IMG/VR virus record: IMGVR_UViG_3300048065_001187
Coordinates: 62,001 to 126,000 of that record
DNA: 64,000 nucleotides
Direction: 5' to 3' (one strand)
Source of the DNA: a virus
A model generated the notes under the pieces. That model was not told where the DNA came from, did not search any database, and saw nothing but the letters and a program-made list of their open reading frames with translations. The translations under genes were made by a program, and so were the position numbers. Below are positions 16,917-24,730 of the stretch, piece after piece (positions within the stretch are counted from its first letter, which is position 1; the number at the start of each line of letters is the position of its first letter).

Positions 16917-17962
16917 CATCCGACAAGATAAAGGATATTCTCACTAATTTGGGCTACAAGCTGACTGATTGCGGGAATCATTGGCGTACAAATGCCCTTT
17001 ACAGGGGAGGCAAAAACCCAACTGCAGTCCAAGTTTACAAAGATTCTGGTGTCTGGGTTGATTATGTTAAAGATTCAAAAGCTTTACCTCTTGAGTATCT
17101 AGTCCAAGCCACTCTTCAAACCAATGATAAAGAAGAAATCAAAAAGGTCATTGGTGGTTATGACTTATCAATTAGCAGAACAGAGATTATAGAAAGACCA
17201 AAGCTAACTATGGAAAAGACTTATCCTGATTCTATTTTAAATAAATTACTACCTCATTATAAATTTTATAACAAAAGAGGCGTATCAGATGAAACCTTGA
17301 TGTTCTTTAAGGGCGGTCTTGCTACAGAAGGAGCTATGTATCAAAGGTTTGTGTTCCCTATTTACAATGATGAGCAGCAAATTTGCGGCTTTAGCGGTAG
17401 AGACATGACTACATCTAACCCCAATCGTCCAAAATGGAAGCATGTAGGAAAAAAATCTGAATGGATATATCCATTTTACTTACCTCAATCTCAAAGAAAT
17501 TTAGTTGAGTATTCAATTTTAGAGGAAGACGAAGTAATTTTGGTTGAAAGCATTGGGGATTTACTTCAGCTACACGAACAGGGAATTAAAAATGTCTTAG
17601 TAACTTTTGGTGTATCATTATCCTCTAAACTTCTTTGTTTTTTAGTGTCGCTCGGATGCTCCAGAATTATTTTGTCCTTAAATAACGATTTTGATAAAGA
17701 TCATAACAGAGGATTAATTGGTTCATTTAAATGTTACTTAAAGTTATTGAATTATTTCAGCCGAGATAATATTATAATACATCCCCCTAACTCAAAAGAT
17801 TTTGGCGAAATGAATCCAGAAGATTTTAATCCCTGGAAGCAATATTTATCTGATAAAATGTATACTAACGATCAGCCTAAATACAAAGATCAGATTTTAG
17901 ATTTAATAAAAAGCAAAGAGATTCCTGCTTCTTTGTATAAAAAAAAATTCTTCCATGAGTGA
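16913..17962 (+). CDS. DnaG-type DNA primase (TOPRIM)
   Basis: A 349-residue primase. The N-terminus (CGNHWRTNALYRGGKNPTAVQVYKDSGVWVDY) has the shape of the DnaG zinc-binding domain but lacks the full set of metal ligands. The TOPRIM core is seen as EDEVILVESIGDLLQLHEQGIKNVLVTFG near residues 205-233 and the acidic LSLNNDFDKD near 257. A RFVFPIYNDEQQICGFSGRD segment upstream is the typical RNA-polymerase domain of DnaG. It lacks the long C-terminal helicase-binding domain of bacterial DnaG, so coupling to the helicase may differ. Confidence 0.82.
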   Translation: MTSDKIKDILTNLGYKLTDCGNHWRTNALYRGGKNPTAVQVYKDSGVWVDYVKDSKALPLEYLVQATLQTNDKEEIKKVIGGYDLSISRTEIIERPKLTMEKTYPDSILNKLLPHYKFYNKRGVSDETLMFFKGGLATEGAMYQRFVFPIYNDEQQICGFSGRDMTTSNPNRPKWKHVGKKSEWIYPFYLPQSQRNLVEYSILEEDEVILVESIGDLLQLHEQGIKNVLVTFGVSLSSKLLCFLVSLGCSRIILSLNNDFDKDHNRGLIGSFKCYLKLLNYFSRDNIIIHPPNSKDFGEMNPEDFNPWKQYLSDKMYTNDQPKYKDQILDLIKSKEIPASLYKKKFFHE

Positions 17963-19019
17963 ACTAACCCCATTATCTGCTAGTAGAATAAAAAAAGCTC
18001 AAAGTTGCTCTTGGAGCTACTGGGCTACATATCATCTAAAAGTCCCTGACAGAAGTAACGATGGGGCTAGTCGAGGATGGATATGTCACCTAATATTTGA
18101 ATTACTGGGAAACCCAAGGCACAGACCTGTTTATGACGAAGTTATATTAAAAGATAATATTTTTGCTTGCGAGCCAATCAGGCGTCTAGTTGCTTATCAT
18201 GCCAAAAAACTCAACGTTAATGATGAAGAAAATCTGGAGTTAATTAATAACATGACCCTGGCTGGCTTGCACTTTGATTTCTTTGGTGATGCACGAGGCG
18301 AACCCGATGAGGCTATCTCAGAGCAAGAGTTTAATATCACTATTGATGAAGTTGATAAACTTTACAGGTTGCGTGGGTTCATTGATAAACTATTTTTTTA
18401 CGAAGATAAAAATTTAGCAGTCATTAGAGATTTTAAAAGTAGCAAAGCAGTCTTCAAAGGCAAAGAAGTAACGGATAACATGCAGGATTTGCTTTATACA
18501 TTAGCTGTTAAAAAACTATTTCCTCACTTCAAAAATACAGAAGTTGAATTTTTATTTTTAAAATTTGACTTACATGCTTCAGGTAATGTAAAAATGGAGG
18601 ACATAAGCGACGAAGAACTTGAAGGTTTAGAATATTTTTTAACAGAAGTGCAGGAGTTTATAGATAATTTCGACGAAGAAGATGCTACTAGTAATTTCGC
18701 AGGAGCACAATCTTATCCTTCTGATGGAACTTTTGGCGGCCCTCTAATGTGCGGTAAAGATGGGTACAAGATATCAAAAGGCGAACCTTTGCTTGATAAA
18801 GAAGGAAATCCTATCGTTGCGTATATTTGCCCGTACAGAAAGCCAATGGATTTTTATGTTATAAAAAATTCTAAAGGAAAAATTATCAAATCTGTATTTG
18901 AAGAAGATAAAGATAGCCTTAGCCCTAATGATTTTGAGGGTGAATTTATAGAAAAAGTAGAGTATAAAGGCTGCCCTTACTGGAATAGACCAAAATCAGA
19001 AATTGACGACTTTCTTTAA
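17955..19019 (+). CDS. RecB/Cas4-like PD-(D/E)XK nuclease
   Basis: A 354-residue PDDEXK_1-type nuclease. It starts LSASRIKKAQSCSWSYWATYHLK, the conserved first helix with a Cys, followed by RGWICHLIFEL, RLRGFIDKLFFY near residue 133 and VIRDFKSSK near 155 (the D and D-x-K catalytic strands), and MQDLLYTLAVKKLF (the QxxxY motif). Three further Cys (CGKDG, CPYRK, CPYW) in the C-terminal half together with the first could hold an Fe-S cluster as in Cas4 and AddB. In this operon it likely trims DNA ends for recombination. It overlaps the primase by 8 bases. Confidence 0.78.
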   Translation: MSELTPLSASRIKKAQSCSWSYWATYHLKVPDRSNDGASRGWICHLIFELLGNPRHRPVYDEVILKDNIFACEPIRRLVAYHAKKLNVNDEENLELINNMTLAGLHFDFFGDARGEPDEAISEQEFNITIDEVDKLYRLRGFIDKLFFYEDKNLAVIRDFKSSKAVFKGKEVTDNMQDLLYTLAVKKLFPHFKNTEVEFLFLKFDLHASGNVKMEDISDEELEGLEYFLTEVQEFIDNFDEEDATSNFAGAQSYPSDGTFGGPLMCGKDGYKISKGEPLLDKEGNPIVAYICPYRKPMDFYVIKNSKGKIIKSVFEEDKDSLSPNDFEGEFIEKVEYKGCPYWNRPKSEIDDFL

Positions 19020-19025
19020 TTATTT

Positions 19026-19034
19026 GTGTACTCT
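19026..19034 (+). promoter_or_regulatory. Class II promoter-like box (GTG-TACTCT)
   Basis: GTGTACTCT ends 7 bases before the ATG at 19042. A TTGACG at 19003-19008 lies upstream but its distance (20 bases to TACTCT) is long, so I group it with the GTG-TAnnnT boxes. Confidence 0.4.
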
Positions 19035-19041
19035 GTTATAA

Positions 19042-19311
19042 ATGACAGATACAATAGAAAGCATTTGCTACGAATACGCAGAAAACTCTCTTTTCTCAAA
19101 AGATAGTGCCGCTTGCGGAGCTCCTCTAAAAATTATTGTTTACTTACAATATAAGTATATTGCAGAGCTCTCCAAATTCTTATCTAATTATGGATATGAA
19201 ATTTCCAATCAAAAAAATACAGGTAAGCATTTTGGAATCATTCACTTCACACTAAAAAACTTAAGTGCTTTAGATTGTTTTAACGACAACAATAATCAGG
19301 GGGAAATTTAA
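19042..19311 (+). CDS. Hypothetical protein
   Basis: An 89-residue soluble protein with a LKIIVYLQYKYIAELSKFLSNYGYEISN core that looks like a beta-alpha unit. No family recognised. It is separated from its upstream neighbour by a promoter-like box and is followed after one base by the membrane protein gene, whose ribosome-binding site (CAGGGGG) lies inside its last codons. Confidence 0.45.
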   Translation: MTDTIESICYEYAENSLFSKDSAACGAPLKIIVYLQYKYIAELSKFLSNYGYEISNQKNTGKHFGIIHFTLKNLSALDCFNDNNNQGEI

Positions 19312-19312
19312 A

Positions 19313-20476
19313 ATGTTTTTGGCGGGGATCATCTTTTTATCGGGGATTTCTATATCCTTAGTTGCTGCATACTTTAGTATTGTAGGTTTAGCTACAATGT
19401 TTCCAGGTTCTATGGAAGCTATTATTATAATGGGTGCAGTATTAGAGGTAGGTAAGTTGGTGGCAGCTGTCTGGCTGCACAAGAATTGGCATGAAGCATT
19501 TGGATTCCTTAAATATTATTTGCTTTTAGCGGTTGTAGTCTTGAGTGCGATCACCAGCATGGGTATCTTTGGATTCTTATCCAAATCTCATGTTGAGCAC
19601 GGAGCTTCTATAGAAAAAGAGCAAGCTATTATATCTCAAATAGAAAGCAAAATAGAAAGAAAGCAGCAATTTATAGATCAAAGAAAAGATTTATTATCTC
19701 AGTTCGAAAAACAAACTACTTCAAATGACGCAGGATCCGAGGCTATTATAAAAAGACTTGATGATAGAATAAAATCAATTAAAGAAGAAGAAGCCTCACT
19801 ACTTGAAACACAGCAAGAATTATTGAATAAATATAATAATCAAGAATCCTTATTAAATCAAGAGCTTGAAGACTCAAAGAAAAGTACTGGATTTTTTGGC
19901 GCCAATAACTTTGAAGCAGTCAATAATTCACAGAAACTAAAAAGAGAAGCCATTCAACGAGATAGAAGTCTAGCTTTATCCGCAATAGATTCCATCAAAA
20001 AAGATACATTAGATAAAATCTCTGCCATCAGGCAACAAATTGATTCGGTCCAATTTAAAGAGACTAGCAATGCAGTTGATGACCCCAAGGTCAATCAATA
20101 TAGAAGTGAAATTGAGACTGCGTATAATGAGATTAGTGATTTTGAAAATCAAAAGTTTGAGTATGGAGCTGCCCTTAGAGCATTAGAAACAGAAATTGGC
20201 CCAATAAAATATATTGTTGGTGCAATGGACGAATGGATAGGTTTGGATGTAGACACAGAGCAAGCGATTAGAATCATCATTGTTGTTTTAATTTTTGTAT
20301 TTGACCCGTTGGCAATTCTATTACTTATATCAGCCACTATTACTTATGCTAAAAACAAAGAAGAAGATTTACCGCCCGATGTAAAAGAAATCCGGAATAA
20401 GCTTCTTGAAGAGCTAGAGGAATATTTAAATGATGGTGGCTTGGCTGATCATTTCATAGAAAGAACCAAAAAATAA
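19313..20476 (+). CDS. Membrane protein with long coiled coil
   Basis: A 387-residue protein with three N-terminal hydrophobic segments (about residues 3-28, 36-54 and 68-90), a long charged coiled-coil region (about 98-270, rich in Glu, Lys and Gln) and a fourth hydrophobic segment near 315-343 (AIRIIIVVLIFVFDPLAILLLISATI). The layout suggests an inner-membrane protein with the coiled coil in one compartment. It could anchor replication or assembly at the membrane; nothing in the sequence proves this. A CAGGGGG ribosome-binding site is 10-16 bases upstream of the ATG. Confidence 0.55.
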   Translation: MFLAGIIFLSGISISLVAAYFSIVGLATMFPGSMEAIIIMGAVLEVGKLVAAVWLHKNWHEAFGFLKYYLLLAVVVLSAITSMGIFGFLSKSHVEHGASIEKEQAIISQIESKIERKQQFIDQRKDLLSQFEKQTTSNDAGSEAIIKRLDDRIKSIKEEEASLLETQQELLNKYNNQESLLNQELEDSKKSTGFFGANNFEAVNNSQKLKREAIQRDRSLALSAIDSIKKDTLDKISAIRQQIDSVQFKETSNAVDDPKVNQYRSEIETAYNEISDFENQKFEYGAALRALETEIGPIKYIVGAMDEWIGLDVDTEQAIRIIIVVLIFVFDPLAILLLISATITYAKNKEEDLPPDVKEIRNKLLEELEEYLNDGGLADHFIERTKK

Positions 20477-20477
20477 C

Positions 20478-20506
20478 TTGACTTCGACGGGTGTTTGTGT
20501 TACATT
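20478..20506 (+). promoter_or_regulatory. Sigma70-type promoter TTGACT-17-TACATT
   Basis: TTGACT at 20478-20483 and TACATT at 20501-20506 with a 17-base spacer, starting 2 bases after the previous stop. The GTG at 20513 is 6 bases downstream of the -10 box. This argues against the in-frame TTG at 20495, which lies inside the promoter. Confidence 0.7.
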
Positions 20507-20512
20507 GTATTT

Positions 20513-21289
20513 GTGACGCTACCAATATTCAAAAGTCATTTTTCTATCGGCAAATCAATCCTTACTCTTAATGAGCCAAAGGATTCTTCAGACGATTCTT
20601 CGGATTCTGTTTTTGATATTGCTCAACAAAATAATTTAGATAAAGTTGTTCTTGTCGAAGACTCTTTTATGGGCTTCCTGCAAGCCCGCAAAGTTTGCTC
20701 GCTTCTTTCTAAGCAGTTGATCTTTGGTATACGGCTCGATTGTTGTGAAGATATTAAGAAGCTTGATGATAAATCAGATTCAAAATGCAATCATAAGATT
20801 ATTTTATTTCCTAAAAATTCTGAAGGCTGCAAAGATCTAAACAGAATTTATACCCTCGTCAAGACACAGCATAATGGCTGGCTTGATTTAAATATTTTAA
20901 AAAATAATTGGAATGAAGATAATCTTTCTCTTGCTATACCTTTTTATGATTCTTTTTTATTTAAAAACCTGACTAGCTTTCAATCTTGTTTTGTAAATTT
21001 TTCTTTTACCAATCCAACATTTTTTGTAGAAGATAATTCGTTGCCCTTTGACTCCATGATAAAAGACGCGGTAATTAAATATTGCGAGACAAATGACTAT
21101 AGTATGCAGCAGACTCAATCAATATATTATAAGGACAAAAAAGACTTCCCTGCATATTTAACCTATAAATTAATATGTGGCAGAAATTCGTTTGGCGGAA
21201 GAGAGCTCTCACTAGAGAAGCCTAACTTTGACCACCTTGGGAGTGATCAATTTTGCTGGGAAAGCTATATGGAAAAGGCTAAAATATGA
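20513..21289 (+). CDS. PHP domain of DNA polymerase III alpha, as separate gene (degenerate)
   Basis: A 258-residue protein whose start, LPIFKSHFSIGKSILTL from a GTG, matches the first strand of the PHP domain at the N-terminus of bacterial DnaE. The next LDKVVLVEDSFMGFLQARKVC and KQLIFGIRLDCCED segments correspond to the following PHP blocks. The first motif is HFS, not H-x-H, so metal ligands are incomplete and phosphoesterase or proofreading activity is unlikely. The polymerase gene at 22139 lacks this domain, so the two proteins probably associate. ATGA-coupled to the exonuclease gene. Confidence 0.7.
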   Translation: MTLPIFKSHFSIGKSILTLNEPKDSSDDSSDSVFDIAQQNNLDKVVLVEDSFMGFLQARKVCSLLSKQLIFGIRLDCCEDIKKLDDKSDSKCNHKIILFPKNSEGCKDLNRIYTLVKTQHNGWLDLNILKNNWNEDNLSLAIPFYDSFLFKNLTSFQSCFVNFSFTNPTFFVEDNSLPFDSMIKDAVIKYCETNDYSMQQTQSIYYKDKKDFPAYLTYKLICGRNSFGGRELSLEKPNFDHLGSDQFCWESYMEKAKI

Positions 21290-21924
21290 TGGAAGACTTA
21301 CTAAGATTTAAGAAAGACCAAAAATATGTTGTTTTTGATTTTGAAACCTGTAATCTAAATTTAGTTTCAGAGCATAACAAGCCTTGGCAGCTCGCATTCC
21401 TTGTTTACCATGGTGACAAACTTATTGAATCTAATGATTACCATATTTTTTGGGAAGATTTAAGAATGTCTGAGGGTGCTAGAAAAGTCACTGGCTTTAA
21501 AGATTCCAAGTATAAAAAGCTAGCTCAACCTGCAGAAGAAGTTCTTGATCATTTCGAGAAGTATCTTTACGATGATTCTTATATCAAATTGGGCCACAAT
21601 ATCTTAGGTTTTGATATTTATATTCATAATATTTTTAGAAAGTTGCTTGGCAGAAAAACAGATTATTCTTATCTTGCTCATTCTATTGACACATTATGTT
21701 TAGCTAAAGCTATTTATAAAGAAGTCGAGCTGAATGGGGGCGATTTCCTGTCTTGGCAATTTAAACTAAATTCTTTTCACGAAAGAGGTATGCGTTTAAA
21801 TCTAGGGGCATGCTGCAAAAGGTATGAGGTTGATTTTGATCCAACAAAACTACATGATGCACTATATGATATTAAAAAAAATTATGAAGTCTTTAAGAAA
21901 ATGCTATGGAAAGTAAAAATATGA
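21286..21924 (+). CDS. DnaQ-like 3'-5' exonuclease
   Basis: A 212-residue DEDD exonuclease. Exo I is VVFDFETC with D18 and E20, Exo II is GHNILGFD near residues 105-112, and Exo III is HDALYDI near residue 190 (the H-x-x-x-x-D form, DEDDh). It would provide proofreading for the phage DNA polymerase III alpha, as epsilon does in bacteria. It lies between the PHP and the polymerase genes, which supports that role. Confidence 0.85.
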   Translation: MMEDLLRFKKDQKYVVFDFETCNLNLVSEHNKPWQLAFLVYHGDKLIESNDYHIFWEDLRMSEGARKVTGFKDSKYKKLAQPAEEVLDHFEKYLYDDSYIKLGHNILGFDIYIHNIFRKLLGRKTDYSYLAHSIDTLCLAKAIYKEVELNGGDFLSWQFKLNSFHERGMRLNLGACCKRYEVDFDPTKLHDALYDIKKNYEVFKKMLWKVKI

Positions 21925-22142
21925 AAAATGATATTGATTGTTATCTTGAATTATACTCTGAACAGATTAATAATCTTATAGAGGAAGCCTCCGATTTGTA
22001 TAAACAATTATATTCTAAGCCAAAAAAGTATTGGAGCATTCATAAAGAAGCTTATTATAATATATTAAACCAAATAGATGACATTGAAATCGAAAGCAAA
22101 GCATTACTTGATTGCAAAAAAGATTGCATTGCTAACTTATGA
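21921..22142 (+). CDS. Hypothetical alpha-helical protein
   Basis: A 73-residue mostly helical, acidic protein (YLELYSEQINNLIEEASDLYKQLY). I prefer the ATG that overlaps the exonuclease TGA (ATGA); another ATG lies 15 bases earlier. It is also ATGA-coupled to the polymerase gene. Small size and place between exonuclease and polymerase suggest a polymerase accessory, comparable in position to a theta-like subunit, but there is no sequence evidence for that. Confidence 0.5.
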   Translation: MKNDIDCYLELYSEQINNLIEEASDLYKQLYSKPKKYWSIHKEAYYNILNQIDDIEIESKALLDCKKDCIANL

Positions 22143-24715
22143 CAAGTTTCATTGATCAATTTGAAGAGTATGCAGATTGCATACCCCCAGGCGTTCGACT
22201 ACCAAAGATTGAAATCACTGATAAGCAGTATAAATCTATAAATGCTGATAGCGGTATATCAAATTATGATTTCCTGAGAAAACTTTGTTTAGCCGGTGTT
22301 AAATCAAAAGGTATTGATAAGCAAAAAAACGCACAAGAGTATTATGATAGAGCAAAAGAAGAGCTTTCGATACTAAAAGAGTTAGGCTTTATAGATTATA
22401 TTTTATTAAATTGGGATATTCTTAATTTTTGCCACGAAAATGAAATACCAACAGGCCCAGGTCGTGGTAGTGCTGCGGGATGCTTAGTTCTTTATTTAAT
22501 TGATGTTACAAAGATTGATCCTATCAAGTATGATTTATTTTTTGAGAGATTTGTCAGCAAGAGTAGAGCTAAAAAAATCGAGAAAGATGGAGTTACATAT
22601 TTAGATGGTAGTTTGCTTGCTGATGTTGATAACGATATTGCATATGAACATCGATATAAAGTTATTGATTATATCGAATCAAAATACCCAGGCAGAACAG
22701 CTAAAATTTTAACATTAAATACTTTAAGTAGCAAGCTTTGCATTCGAGAGTGTGGTAAAATTGTAGGCGGATATACAGAGTCGGATATCAATGCCATAAC
22801 AGCACTAATTCCAAAGAACTTTGGTAAGGTTGCGTCTATATCAGACTCAATAGATGAGGTTGATAAGCTTCAAGAGTGGGTTGTCAGCAATGAAGAAGTT
22901 GTTAGAATTGCAAAGAAGCTAGAGAATTTAAATAAAAATAGTGGAGTCCACCCATCTGGAATAGCTATCTCGCATGACGAAATTTCAAACTTGTCTCCAT
23001 TGCAGTCAACAAACGAAGGTGCATTAGTTACAGCCTATGATATGAATTGGGTTGCTGAACTTATGGTAAAGTTCGATATCCTAGGATTAAGAACTCTTAG
23101 TGTCGTTTATGATGCATGCAATAGTCTTGACATAGATCCTCTTACTATTCCTCTAGACGATAAAAAAACTTATCTACCACTGCAAGAACTTGAGCATGCT
23201 CATGGTTTATTTCAGATTGAGGCCCATACTAATTTTAGCGTTTGCAAAAAGATTAAGCCAGAAAACCTAGAACAGCTTAGTGCTGTAGTTGCAATAGCTA
23301 GACCAGGAGCATTAGACTTTACAGATCAATATTCTGATTATGTTAGAACGGGAGAATTTCAAAGTCAGCATGAACTGTACGATGATGTTTTATCGTACAC
23401 AGGTGGCATACCTTTATATCAAGAACAGTTAATGAAAATGGCTGTGCAGGTTGGCTTTACCCTTGACGAAGCTGAACAACTTCGACGTATTGTTGGCAAG
23501 AAAAAGGTTGATCAGATGCCAGCTTGGAAGGCGAAGATTGAATCAAAGATTATTGAAAACAGATTGCCTATCGAAGCTGCAGATATATTATGGCGTGTTG
23601 CTGAGGATAGCGCCAATTACTCGTTCAATAAAAGCCACTCAATAGCATACAGCACTCTTGCTGCATGGACTACTTATCTCAAGTTTAATTACCCAAAAGA
23701 GTTCTTTTTGTCTTTATTAAAAATGACCAAGTTTGAGCCAACACCTCAGGCTGAAGTCGCAAGGATCAGCCAAGAGCTTCCATTTTTTGGGATTAAATTA
23801 TTGCCGCCAAGTATATTAAAATCTAAGATGGATTTCAGTATTGAAGGCGACAACATAAGATATGGGTTGAGTAGCATCAAAGGTATTAGTGAGAAGTCTT
23901 TAAATTCTCTACGCAAGTTTCGTGATGAGGAAAATAAAACTAAGTTTGATTTATTCTTGGCGGCTAAATCTGCGGGATTGAACATTGGTGTTTTATCTGC
24001 ATTAATTCAGGCGGGTGCATTAACTGATGATCCCACAGAAGACAGATCTAAGCTCGTATTAGAAGCTCAATTGTTCAACATTCTGACGGACAGAGAAAAA
24101 AGAAACTTCATTGCTATATCGGAAGCAGACAATGTTGATTTATTTGCTATATTCAAAAGAGTAACTGATTCTGAATTTAAAGTAGTTGGTGATGATGGTA
24201 GGCCATTAATAAAAGAGTCAAGATATCAAACACTAAAAAAGAAGTACGATCCTTATAAAAAGATTTACTATAAAAATAGTAAGAGTCAAAAATTTGCTAA
24301 TTGGTATTTCGAAAAACAGTTATTAGGCTTCAGCTATTCAGCAGAACTAGCTAAGGTATTTGACCATGCAAAAGATAAACCTCGCAATTCTATTTACTTT
24401 AAATCCCTTGAGCCTAGAGAGTCCTCTAAGTATATATTTTCTGTTTCATTCGCAAAAAAAGATAAGTCTAGGAATGGTAATATGTACATCAAATTAGAAC
24501 TAGAAGACGAATTTGGTATGGTTAACGCTATACTTTGCGATACAGCTAGAGAAAAAAAATGCAGCAACTATATCGAGAACCACACTATACCCAAGGAAGG
24601 AAACATTATCACTTTATATGGTGAAAAAACTAGGGAAGGTGATGCTATTTTTGTAAATAACATGAAGATAGTTGATGAAATGATATATATGAATTTAAAA
24701 GATTTAAAGGTATAA
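22139..24715 (+). CDS. dnaE: DNA polymerase III alpha, polymerase part without PHP
   Basis: An 858-residue C-family DNA polymerase. NEIPTGPGRGSAAGC near residues 101-115 is the palm signature, catalytic aspartates are D162 and D164 (LADVDND) and D313 (MVKFDILGL), and HPSGIAIS near 271 matches the HAAG-like motif. A finger region (YQEQLMKMA, LRRIVGKK, YSFNKSHSIAYS), a helix-hairpin-helix (YGLSSIKGIS near 578) and an OB-like C-terminal domain follow. The PHP domain is absent and is encoded at 20513-21289. E. coli DnaE is about 1160 residues. It replicates the phage genome. Confidence 0.93.
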   Translation: MTSFIDQFEEYADCIPPGVRLPKIEITDKQYKSINADSGISNYDFLRKLCLAGVKSKGIDKQKNAQEYYDRAKEELSILKELGFIDYILLNWDILNFCHENEIPTGPGRGSAAGCLVLYLIDVTKIDPIKYDLFFERFVSKSRAKKIEKDGVTYLDGSLLADVDNDIAYEHRYKVIDYIESKYPGRTAKILTLNTLSSKLCIRECGKIVGGYTESDINAITALIPKNFGKVASISDSIDEVDKLQEWVVSNEEVVRIAKKLENLNKNSGVHPSGIAISHDEISNLSPLQSTNEGALVTAYDMNWVAELMVKFDILGLRTLSVVYDACNSLDIDPLTIPLDDKKTYLPLQELEHAHGLFQIEAHTNFSVCKKIKPENLEQLSAVVAIARPGALDFTDQYSDYVRTGEFQSQHELYDDVLSYTGGIPLYQEQLMKMAVQVGFTLDEAEQLRRIVGKKKVDQMPAWKAKIESKIIENRLPIEAADILWRVAEDSANYSFNKSHSIAYSTLAAWTTYLKFNYPKEFFLSLLKMTKFEPTPQAEVARISQELPFFGIKLLPPSILKSKMDFSIEGDNIRYGLSSIKGISEKSLNSLRKFRDEENKTKFDLFLAAKSAGLNIGVLSALIQAGALTDDPTEDRSKLVLEAQLFNILTDREKRNFIAISEADNVDLFAIFKRVTDSEFKVVGDDGRPLIKESRYQTLKKKYDPYKKIYYKNSKSQKFANWYFEKQLLGFSYSAELAKVFDHAKDKPRNSIYFKSLEPRESSKYIFSVSFAKKDKSRNGNMYIKLELEDEFGMVNAILCDTAREKKCSNYIENHTIPKEGNIITLYGEKTREGDAIFVNNMKIVDEMIYMNLKDLKV

Positions 24716-24724
24716 GTGTACATT
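24716..24724 (+). promoter_or_regulatory. Class II promoter-like box (GTG-TACATT)
   Basis: GTGTACATT directly follows the polymerase stop and ends 6 bases before the ATG at 24731; an ATG at 24725 also exists. No -35 box is visible at 17 bases. Confidence 0.45.
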
Positions 24725-24730
24725 ATGGGA

